A DNA stretch of 55,748 bases from an uncultured Rubritalea sp. (GTDB lineage Bacteria > Verrucomicrobiota > Verrucomicrobiia > Verrucomicrobiales > Akkermansiaceae), in contig CAKZNV010000053.1 of assembly GCA_937132085.1 (NCBI GenBank), positions 1-55,748 of the forward strand, read 5' to 3'. The position numbers and the translations under genes are program-made. Shown piece by piece: positions 1 to 6,724 of this stretch; positions within the stretch are counted from its first letter, which is position 1; each line of letters begins with the position of its first letter. The notes under the pieces were generated by a model. That model had not been told where the DNA came from. It was given only the letters and a program-made list of their open reading frames with translations, and did not search any database.

Positions 1-1002
1 CAGTGCAAGATGGGGCGTTATGCTGATGCTGTGGAGCGTAGGCTTTGCCTTGATTCCAAAACAAGACAGTGCAAGATTGGAGGCATTGGCACAATCCTCA
101 GCATGTAGCTTTGCCTTGATTCCAAAACAAGACAGTGCAAGATCTTTTACAACTAGACAATTCAAAAGCATTCGCTTTGCCTTGATTCCAAAACAAGACA
201 GTGCAAGATACCTACCAGAAGCCAAACATGCAAGAAGCAGCTTTGCCTTGATTCCAAAACAAGACAGTGCAAGATATTTGAGTAGCTTCGGATGTGGTTC
301 TATTGGCTTTGCCTTGATTCCAAAACAAGACAGTGCAAGATTGGATCTGATGATGCATCGAGATCAGCTGTAGCTTTGCCTTGATTCCAAAACAAGACAG
401 TGCAAGATGAGTGGTGGGGTGCTGATCAAGCTGGTATGGCTTTGCCTTGATTCCAAAACAAGACAGTGCAAGATAGGCTGTAAGGTGGTATTATGCCAAA
501 GACGGCTTTGCCTTGATTCCAAAACAAGACAGTGCAAGATAAAAATAAAAATCTAAAGCCTCTAACAATGGCTTTGCCTTGATTCCAAAACAAGACAGTG
601 CAAGATCTCCTTGCATGATGCCCCACGCCCGCCCTAGCTTTGCCTTGATTCCAAAACAAGACAGTGCAAGATGCAGTTCGTTGTGATCAAAACTATGAAA
701 GAGCTTTGCCTTGATTCCAAAACAAGACAGTGCAAGATAGCACACCTCCTTGAGCTAGCAGAGCTACAGCTTTGCCTTGATTCCAAAACAAGACAGTGCA
801 AGATTGTCTTGCGCTATACCTACCGCAAAGGCAGGCTTTGCCTTGATTCCAAAACAAGACAGTGCAAGATGCCATGGATCTCTACCATCAGCGATAACGA
901 GCTTTGCCTTGATTCCAAAACAAGACAGTGCAAGATTGATGAATAGGATAAAGTTTGAAGGTGTTTGCTTTGCCTTGATTCCAAAACAAGACAGTGCAAG
1001 AT
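1..1002 (+). CRISPR. CRISPR array, 15 full identical repeats plus one partial, no cas genes
   Basis: The window opens with the last 11 bases of a repeat (1-11). Fifteen complete 36-nt repeats follow, starting at 42, 108, 174, 240, 306, 373, 439, 505, 571, 637, 703, 769, 835, 901 and 967. Each begins GCTTTGCCTTG and ends CAGTGCAAGAT, and I see no mismatch among them. Spacers are 30 nt except one of 31 nt (342-372). The 36/30 geometry and the partial terminal complementarity (TTGC near the start, GCAA near the end) are typical of type II, especially II-C, arrays. The cas genes are not in the window, so the type is an inference. The sixteenth spacer position (1003-1032) lies inside phage tail-spike sequence. 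No leader is visible because the array runs off the left edge. The array most likely belongs to a host chromosome joined to the phage during assembly. Confidence 0.95.
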
Positions 1003-2417
1003 TTCAGAGTTGCTCCTGTGAAGTTGAATTTAAGAGCGTTTAATTCTGAGGATCTAACAACATTGTTAGGTGAGCCTATGATTTCCACAGAACCGCTAGG
1101 TGCGTATATGTCTTCGATTATATGGCCGCCAGCAGAACCGCTGTCTATCTGAACAACCTCCCTGCTAGTCTCACAAGTTACATTCTTGATTTTCCAAGGA
1201 GTATCTACCTCAGAACCTAGCTTAATACCAGTTCCTCCAGATTTCTTCATAGTGATGCCGTCTACAACTCCTCTACAGTTGTCTTCAACTCGGATGTCAT
1301 TACCAAAGATTGATTCAGTAAACACCGTATCTCCCCCAACATAGACATCATACCCATTGGTATTTTGAACATAGATGCCGTGGTTAGTGGGATCAATCTC
1401 ACAACCTTTAACGGATAATCGACCGCCATCCTCAACTTTAATACCGTCTCGCCCTCGGATATAGCATTGCGAAAACTCGGCAGACTGAAACGCATCACTC
1501 AGTAGAACCCCTTGAGCTAAATTATCGGTTGCTCCAATAATGCAACAGTTCGCAAACTTTGCATTTCCTTTGTTGGTAAACGGTTTTCCACGGAGACCTA
1601 CAGCAGGCTTTGCTGTTGATCCAATAAATATACTGTTTGAAACGTGAACCCTCCTGCTACCAAACACCGAGAGAGGTCTCGGACCTCCTACAGATATACA
1701 GTTGTTGACTGTCACATAGTCAGATACTAGTAAGTCCAAATTACCAGCACTCAACGCACCATCTCCAGACGCGTTCACACGCACTCCGCCATTATTATAA
1801 AGCTGGCAATCGCTGATTGTCAGGTAAACAACCCCCGAGCCAGCAGCATGGATTCCACATCCACCATTGTCATCAAGTAATAGATTCGTTAGAGCTATCT
1901 TAGTTCCTCCGTCCAAGTCCACCCCGTCCATCCCGCAGTTCGTGGCTCTTACATTTGTAATGGAGATATCTTCACCATTTTTGAAATTAATCCCCTCATT
2001 TTCATCGGCGGTAGGGATGGGATTGAATCTTCCTTTGTTCCCGTCCACTGTAAAGTCAGTAAGGGAAACATTAGAAATGACACCTCCTACATCACCTGAC
2101 ATTACAGGTGTATCGGATGCTACGCTGTCTAGCAGTTTGAAAATAGTTCCTTCTCTCGACCAACCTTTCAAACTCACGTTCGACAATAATGAAATAGCCT
2201 GTTTAGGTGAAGAGGGGTCTTTAGAGAGCATATATGTTCCATCTGGAAAAAATACTGTTCCACCACCAATGCTATTAACAAACCCAATAGCACTATTAAT
2301 AGCAGGTCGATCATCCGCAACACCGTCACCCTTAGCTCCGAAGTCTTTGACATTGTATGCTAACACCTCTTTGATGCGTTCAGCGTTCCTACCTGATCTG
2401 TTAAATAAGTCATTCAT
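888..2417 (-). CDS. Pectate-lyase-fold tail spike, N-terminal 471 residues plus array-encoded end
   Basis: This is a receptor-binding or depolymerase tail spike. Near the N-terminus (about residues 20-65) it carries the VKDFGAKGDGVADDRPAI signature of phage pectate_lyase_3 proteins. A long series of right-handed beta-helix turns follows (ITNVRATN, LTISDCQ, VSNSIFIG, FANCCIIG and similar). Residues 1-471 are phage sequence. After base 1003 the frame runs into the CRISPR array, and the last 37 residues (SCTVLFWNQGKA twice) are translated repeat and spacer, so they are almost surely artefactual. The genuine C-terminus is probably encoded at 55748-55451, giving a 570-residue protein when the genome is circularised. 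No SD precedes the ATG at 2417. It lies downstream of the capsid gene cluster in the late operon. Confidence 0.85.
   Translation of the reverse strand: MNDLFNRSGRNAERIKEVLAYNVKDFGAKGDGVADDRPAINSAIGFVNSIGGGTVFFPDGTYMLSKDPSSPKQAISLLSNVSLKGWSREGTIFKLLDSVASDTPVMSGDVGGVISNVSLTDFTVDGNKGRFNPIPTADENEGINFKNGEDISITNVRATNCGMDGVDLDGGTKIALTNLLLDDNGGCGIHAAGSGVVYLTISDCQLYNNGGVRVNASGDGALSAGNLDLLVSDYVTVNNCISVGGPRPLSVFGSRRVHVSNSIFIGSTAKPAVGLRGKPFTNKGNAKFANCCIIGATDNLAQGVLLSDAFQSAEFSQCYIRGRDGIKVEDGGRLSVKGCEIDPTNHGIYVQNTNGYDVYVGGDTVFTESIFGNDIRVEDNCRGVVDGITMKKSGGTGIKLGSEVDTPWKIKNVTCETSREVVQIDSGSAGGHIIEDIYAPSGSVEIIGSPNNVVRSSELNALKFNFTGATLKSCTVLFWNQGKANTFKLYPIHQSCTVLFWNQGKARYR
1003..1032 (+). other. Protospacer/spacer shared by array and phage; probable chimeric junction
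   Basis: These 30 bases directly follow the last repeat, so they sit where spacer 16 should be and have exactly the spacer length. They are also in-frame tail-spike coding sequence on the minus strand. In the reconstructed phage they would be preceded by base 55748 and followed by AGAGCGTT (1033-1040). That would be the PAM side if crRNAs are transcribed in the plus orientation, as type II repeats of this shape suggest. No terminal repeat follows, as expected if assembly left the array here and continued into the phage. Confidence 0.7.
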
Positions 2418-2418
2418 A

Positions 2419-2868
2419 TTATGTGATTGGTGTGTAGTTTATTCTTAGTTTGGCTGACCCTATAAGGGTTAAAGAGATAGGAGGATGAGCCTGTCCGTCA
2501 GAACGCTTGGATTGATAAGCTACCTCGTATATAGAAATGGAGTTATCACCGTTGACATAAGAACCCGTTCCTTCAATAACCTCAGCCTTCCATTCTATAG
2601 AGGAAGGGATTATAACGTCGTTTGTGACGTTTTTAAATACTGCTGGCTGCGGCACAGGAAGTGACGGTGATGATCCCCAAGACCCTCCTGGAACAGGTCG
2701 AGTTGATGATGCGGCTCCTGCTGCTTGAGCGGCGTAAATGAGAAGAGCTTGCTTCTCTGTAGGTGTAATTGTAGAACAGTTTAGAGTGTCAAGCTCTGCG
2801 GCTGACAATGTCCCTGCTTCTATTGCAGAAGCTAGTGCTTCAAAGTATGTATCTTGAGGTAAAGGCAT
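2419..2868 (-). CDS. Hypothetical virion-associated protein
   Basis: This 149-residue protein of unknown function sits between the capsid gene and the tail spike. The start is placed at ATG 2868, after an A/T-rich leader and the capsid terminator hairpin; an upstream in-frame ATG at 2910 would put the hairpin inside the coding region. The N-terminal 40 residues look helical (EALASAIEAGTLSAAELDTLN, resembling a short motif used by other phages for head or tail attachment). A Pro/Ser/Gly linker follows, then a beta-rich C-terminal half (SIEWKAEVIEG, ISLTLIGSAKLRINY). The stop nearly abuts the tail-spike ATG. Position suggests a head-tail, baseplate-collar or decoration role, but that is only inference. 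Confidence 0.7.
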   Translation of the reverse strand: MPLPQDTYFEALASAIEAGTLSAAELDTLNCSTITPTEKQALLIYAAQAAGAASSTRPVPGGSWGSSPSLPVPQPAVFKNVTNDVIIPSSIEWKAEVIEGTGSYVNGDNSISIYEVAYQSKRSDGQAHPPISLTLIGSAKLRINYTPIT

Positions 2869-2896
2869 AATAAAATTTTTGTTAGATTTAGTATAA

Positions 2897-2925
2897 AGGC
2901 AGGGAGGCACTAAGCTTCCCTGCCT
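2897..2925 (-). terminator. Hairpin after the capsid gene
   Basis: A perfect 9-bp stem (AGGCAGGGA with TCCCTGCCT) encloses an 11-nt loop. It is followed on the minus strand by TTATACTAAA. It lies between the capsid stop (2939) and the next start (2868). The U-tract is short, so it may only attenuate, lowering expression of downstream genes relative to capsid. Confidence 0.65.
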
Positions 2926-2938
2926 ATTAAATTACATG

Positions 2939-4750
2939 CTAGGAAGCGTCTACGATGATGAGATCTACGTAGGTGTCTTCAAGAGTAACTCCGACAGGGT
3001 TGCTAAGTGTAACCTTAACTCCATCGTCTACACCATCCAACGTGTCACCCGTAAGGATAGCAACATAGATAGTCTTGTGAGTTTCCCCAGCGGCAAATGC
3101 GATTGTTCCGTTAGCTGCTGTGTAGTGAGTGTCAGCCACTGCATCACCAAGTTCGGTGAGTGCGTAGTCAACTGATCCTGCAACACTGGTTACTCCTGTG
3201 CGTGTGATGTCGAGAGTAACAGCGTGGGCTGTGCCATCACTGAGTGTAGTTACTTTGCCACCAGAAGGAGACATTGATACTGCACTATCTCCAGGCTTGT
3301 CAACACACTGATGATTGTCATTAGCGTCTTGTCCACAAGCTCCGCAAGCTTCGATCTCTGCTGCGTTAGGAGCACACTTCTCGTGCTCTTGCGCAAAGAC
3401 TTCAGCTTCACCAACTGCACGTTCAGCCCCACGGGTAGGTAGGATGAGGTAAGGATCGTCCTTAGAGTGGCAGTATGCAATAGCTCCTGCTCTCTCGGCG
3501 TGCTCACACTTAAGTCTATAAGCGTGGTTAGAGATGAGCTGGAACTTAGAGTTCTTCTTATTGTTCGGCAACCAAGCACCGTCCAGAACAGAGATTGAGA
3601 AGTTAGTAGGAAGCTGTGCGTCTCCCACTGGTTTCATTGTCTCTTTGATTCTGAATCGAGAGAACGCTGTAGGGTGGATATGGAATGCAAGCGTGCACAT
3701 GTCGTAAGTCTGACCATCGCACTTGATGCGTGCTTGATTGTAGTCATGGTTAGGACGTTGTCCAACTCCGCCAAGCTCTTCGACAATGTTCTTCTTAGGG
3801 AAGACACGGACGAAAGCATACTGAGTCGCTCCTGTCACAGGGTGGACTCCGTCAGGCTTGAAGTAGCCACGAACAGGTCGTGCGATGAACACAGCTTTGA
3901 TGTCTTCGTAGACATGGAACGAACGTCCGTAGAGAGCCTCTTTAGGATCTTTAAGAACTTCCACATTGAAGCTTGCGTTACCAGCTCCGAGTGCTCCAGC
4001 TTTTCTACCTTGGTGCTCAACGATAGCGTCATACCAGTCGTTACGAGTGACCTCGATACTTAGGTTTCCGTCAGCGTCAAGAGCATCTTCAAACATCATG
4101 TGATCTCTGTAGTCGATGAGATACGAGATGCTGAGTCGTCCTTCAGGTGGTGCGTGCCAGCCGCCCTTAGTCAGGGTGAATGCTCCGCTAGTGATAGACC
4201 CGTTAGCTTCACCAAACTCGATTACTCGGTTTTGGAGTTCAGCTTCGTAGTTCTCCATACCATACTTACGGTATGAACTATACATTCCTGCGAAGAATCC
4301 GTCAACGTGTGCGTCACCGATACGTAGGTAATCGTTTACGCAGTAGATTGGCGTGCTCATTGGACGCTCGAAATCTTTGCTTTGGAATCTACGGAATCCT
4401 TGTGCGTAGGTGAACTCACAGAATCCATCACCGCAAGCGAGAGGATCTTTCTCATTCACATTTGTAGTGAATGATCGGTTCTTGCCATTACAGCCCTCCG
4501 CTTCCATTGAACCTTCCACCAATGCTCTTGGTGAATTGTCTCTATCTGCATACCCCGTGAATGCGGGGGTAGCTGTGGTATATTCAAACGAGTCCGTCTG
4601 AGTATTGTCCTTGATGTCGCCCTTGTCGGGGATCTGTGCCATGACGAAGGAGTTTGAATCCTCAAGGTCATGCTTTACAATGTCGGTGACGTTATCCGCC
4701 TCTTCGTGAAGAGCAGAGATAAACTCACCAGGTGTCATATTTGATGCCAT
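2939..4750 (-). CDS. Major capsid protein with C-terminal Calx-beta-like domain
   Basis: This 603-residue protein lies directly after the scaffold gene, the standard place for the major capsid protein. The first ~450 residues fit a phage capsid of HK97-like fold by context; I recognise no single diagnostic motif. Residues 459-482 hold a four-cysteine cluster (C459, C469, C472, C482) that could bind metal or form disulfides. Residues ~488-603 read as a Calx-beta-like domain: VDYALTELGDAV, HYTAANGTIAFAAGETHKTI, then VTLSNPVGV. That beta-sandwich is common in surface adhesins and is probably displayed on the capsid exterior. No SD precedes the ATG. An upstream structured leader and a possible TTGACT element (4948-4953) may allow separate high-level expression. 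An alternative is that the protein is a capsid/decoration fusion. Confidence 0.85.
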   Translation of the reverse strand: MASNMTPGEFISALHEEADNVTDIVKHDLEDSNSFVMAQIPDKGDIKDNTQTDSFEYTTATPAFTGYADRDNSPRALVEGSMEAEGCNGKNRSFTTNVNEKDPLACGDGFCEFTYAQGFRRFQSKDFERPMSTPIYCVNDYLRIGDAHVDGFFAGMYSSYRKYGMENYEAELQNRVIEFGEANGSITSGAFTLTKGGWHAPPEGRLSISYLIDYRDHMMFEDALDADGNLSIEVTRNDWYDAIVEHQGRKAGALGAGNASFNVEVLKDPKEALYGRSFHVYEDIKAVFIARPVRGYFKPDGVHPVTGATQYAFVRVFPKKNIVEELGGVGQRPNHDYNQARIKCDGQTYDMCTLAFHIHPTAFSRFRIKETMKPVGDAQLPTNFSISVLDGAWLPNNKKNSKFQLISNHAYRLKCEHAERAGAIAYCHSKDDPYLILPTRGAERAVGEAEVFAQEHEKCAPNAAEIEACGACGQDANDNHQCVDKPGDSAVSMSPSGGKVTTLSDGTAHAVTLDITRTGVTSVAGSVDYALTELGDAVADTHYTAANGTIAFAAGETHKTIYVAILTGDTLDGVDDGVKVTLSNPVGVTLEDTYVDLIIVDAS

Positions 4751-4866
4751 AGTGTTATAAATTAGTTAAAGGTTATCGTGTCTGCCTTGAAAACGGAGCG
4801 ACCCGACAATCACTCTAATTAACTTACTAAGGGCTTCGGCAGGATTCGATCTCTGCTTACGAACAA

Positions 4867-4943
4867 AAGAAGCTTCAGTTGTAAAGAGCTGGGGAAAATA
4901 GGCTAATCCCCTGACGCTATATCTTTACTAACTGAAGCTTCTT
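4867..4943 (-). promoter_or_regulatory. Long hairpin in the scaffold-capsid intergenic region, with upstream TTGACT box
   Basis: Bases 4867-4887 and 4922-4943 form a ~21-bp inverted repeat with a single bulged base. Its loop contains a second GGGG/CCCC hairpin. On the minus strand the stem is followed by TTTTGTTC, so it could terminate scaffold transcripts. A TTGACT box (4948-4953, minus) sits just before it, but the -10 is poor (TAGTAA at 17 bp). The remaining leader up to the capsid ATG (4750) has no gene and no SD. A terminator, processing site or attenuator are all possible. Confidence 0.6.
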
Positions 4944-4962
4944 GATAAGTCAATAGTTAAGT

Positions 4963-6477
4963 TTAACTTTTTTTACGTTCTCTCATCTTCTGAGAAGCTG
5001 GGACGTAACCCTTCGGTCTACCTTCAGGTCTAATGTTTCTAACATGCTCATAAGGTTCCTTATCTTTATCTGACTTACTAGAGCTATCAGAAGACTTAGC
5101 TTTACTTGTAGCAGCCGCAGCACCCTTCTTCTTCTTCTTGGCTTTAAGATAACGATCATACACTTTCCGCATGTCCTTATACTCATCCATAGCCATCTCG
5201 TTATGAAAGGCATCGTTGATGAACTGCGCTCTACCACGCTCGTAGTTCTCCTCACGTCTCTTCATATACTGGTCGAGGGTTATACCGTCCGAGGTAGCTA
5301 TCTTCTCAACACGATCCATCTCTGCCTGTGTTAGGGGGCGGAGACCGTGAACGAACTCCATAGCTCTGCGCTTGAACTTCTCTCCATGCTTCTTGAACTT
5401 GTCGTCACTCTTGTAGCGTCTGCCCACAATAGACTCGATTGCATCAGGGTTGGTCTCGATGAACTCATCATCTACATCACCCAGCTGGTCGATGTCAGGT
5501 TTGTATTTCGAGATCACAGCATCGTAGTCAGAACTTCCGACAGACAGTTTGTTGTTAGCGTGCTGATCTTTAAGCTTCTCAGTAGCGTCCTCGATACCCA
5601 TGTAGATAGTGAGAGCCTTGTTGAGGTTGTTCACTGCGCTTGTAGGATTATCCATACCGTAGCGATCTTCTAGTATTTTCTTGAACTCTTTCTTAGCAGT
5701 GATCTCCTGTGATAGGTTCGTAGCATCCTTGGTTGCCGTGTAGTATTCGTTGAGAAGTGGTCCTTGTGAGTCTCTGATGAACTTGTCACGCAGATCATCG
5801 TCATCGATATTCATGGCTGCCTGACCCACTTCACTGTCGAAGGTCTTCCACATAGGAATTACGGTGTCGTGCTTGTTCCAGTCGATGTTCTGAGAAGCTA
5901 GTGTTTTGGATCTTTCGGTCTCTGCATCGAGCTGTTCACGCAGAGCATCACGCTCCGCCTCTAGCTCAATAGCTCTGGTCTCGGCAATCTTACGTGCCTT
6001 ACCCTGCTCTTGCACTCGTGATCGCCATCCAGCGATTGCATCCTTACCTTCAGGCTCATTCTCTTCCTGTTCTCCAGACTTGTCATCTTCGCCAGCAACA
6101 TCGGACTTGTCGTCTCCTTTATCCTCCTCGTCATCGTCAAGGAAATCATCGAAGATAGAATCGTCATCCTCATCTGGCTTATCGTCTTTCTTATCTTTAG
6201 ATTTATCATCAGGCTTATCTTCCTTCTTATCCGCATCCTTATCTCTAAGGTCTTTGATCTCATCATGTTTGGTATCATGAGTAGTTTCGGACTCCTTCTT
6301 ATCCTTATCCTCCTCTTCCTCTTCCGATGGGAAGCGGGACTTCTTCATGCGAGCTTCACGCTGGGCGAGAGCACTATCCTCCAGCTCCTTGATTTTAGCT
6401 TTACGCTCTTCTGGGAGGGGATCATTATCTCCTCTACCTTTCGGTTCTTTCGGGAACCAACCTTGGCTTAGTCTCAT
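4963..6477 (-). CDS. Scaffolding protein
   Basis: This 504-residue, highly charged protein lies between the portal and capsid genes, the usual scaffold position. Residues ~35-150 are dominated by Asp, Glu and Lys runs (DKDKKE, DDEEDKGDD). Residues ~150-210 form a heptad-rich coiled coil (ELEAERDALREQLDAETERS). The C-terminus is basic (KKKKKG, ending MRERKKS), as expected for the part of a scaffold that contacts capsid subunits. It would guide prohead assembly and then leave or be degraded. No protease gene is adjacent, although an HExxH protein is encoded at 13305-13721. The start ATG at 6477 follows an A/C-rich leader. Confidence 0.8.
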   Translation of the reverse strand: MRLSQGWFPKEPKGRGDNDPLPEERKAKIKELEDSALAQREARMKKSRFPSEEEEEDKDKKESETTHDTKHDEIKDLRDKDADKKEDKPDDKSKDKKDDKPDEDDDSIFDDFLDDDEEDKGDDKSDVAGEDDKSGEQEENEPEGKDAIAGWRSRVQEQGKARKIAETRAIELEAERDALREQLDAETERSKTLASQNIDWNKHDTVIPMWKTFDSEVGQAAMNIDDDDLRDKFIRDSQGPLLNEYYTATKDATNLSQEITAKKEFKKILEDRYGMDNPTSAVNNLNKALTIYMGIEDATEKLKDQHANNKLSVGSSDYDAVISKYKPDIDQLGDVDDEFIETNPDAIESIVGRRYKSDDKFKKHGEKFKRRAMEFVHGLRPLTQAEMDRVEKIATSDGITLDQYMKRREENYERGRAQFINDAFHNEMAMDEYKDMRKVYDRYLKAKKKKKGAAAATSKAKSSDSSSKSDKDKEPYEHVRNIRPEGRPKGYVPASQKMRERKKS

Positions 6478-6481
6478 GTTG

Positions 6482-6724
6482 TTATGTGGTTTGATTTTTC
6501 TTTCGTTCAGCTATGCGCTTCCTACCTTCTAAAGCGAAGGTCTCGATCACGTTGTATGCAATCGTGAATCCCTTCAGCTCGTCTGGTGTGCACTCGCTAC
6601 CTTCACGGCAGGACAGTGCACGCTGTTGTGCAAGTAGGACTGGCTCTAGCTCGTCCCATACCTCAGCTATAATCTCAGCTTTAGGGCTGGATAGGAGCTG
6701 CTTCATGTGTTCGGATGTTTCCAT
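6482..6724 (-). CDS. Small helical protein between portal and scaffold
   Basis: This 80-residue soluble protein is predicted mostly alpha-helical (AEIIAEVWDELEPVLLAQQRAL, then ETFALEGRKRIAERKK). Its ATG follows the portal stop with no gap, so translation is probably coupled. The two cysteines near the middle (SCREGSEC) are the only notable residues. Small helical proteins of this kind next to portals are common in podoviruses, but their function is usually unknown. Confidence 0.75.
   Translation of the reverse strand: METSEHMKQLLSSPKAEIIAEVWDELEPVLLAQQRALSCREGSECTPDELKGFTIAYNVIETFALEGRKRIAERKKNQTT

Noticed and set aside
1-1002. A functional CRISPR system carried by the phage
   Set aside because: No cas, tracrRNA or leader is visible, the array interrupts the spike gene at a spacer edge, and the interrupted frame is restored by joining the window ends. 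A Cas4-like nuclease elsewhere is a recombination-type enzyme.
20-1043. Open frames of 60-117 residues across the array, such as repeated FALIPKQDSAR or SCTVLFWNQGKA
   Set aside because: They are translations of the repeat in different frames; spacing of 66 bases keeps the frame open by arithmetic. They have no coding features.
888-2417. A diversity-generating retroelement targeting the spike or fibre
   Set aside because: No reverse transcriptase and no template-variable repeat pair was found.
4751-4962. tRNA or tmRNA in the scaffold-capsid gap
   Set aside because: A T-arm-like piece with TTCGA can be seen on either strand, but no acceptor or D-arm pairs with it. The long hairpin explains most of the structure.
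5906-6280. Long plus-strand frames opposite scaffold and other late genes, often Ser/Leu-rich
   Set aside because: They are antisense readings of Glu/Asp/Lys-rich genes with no start context and no sensible protein pattern.
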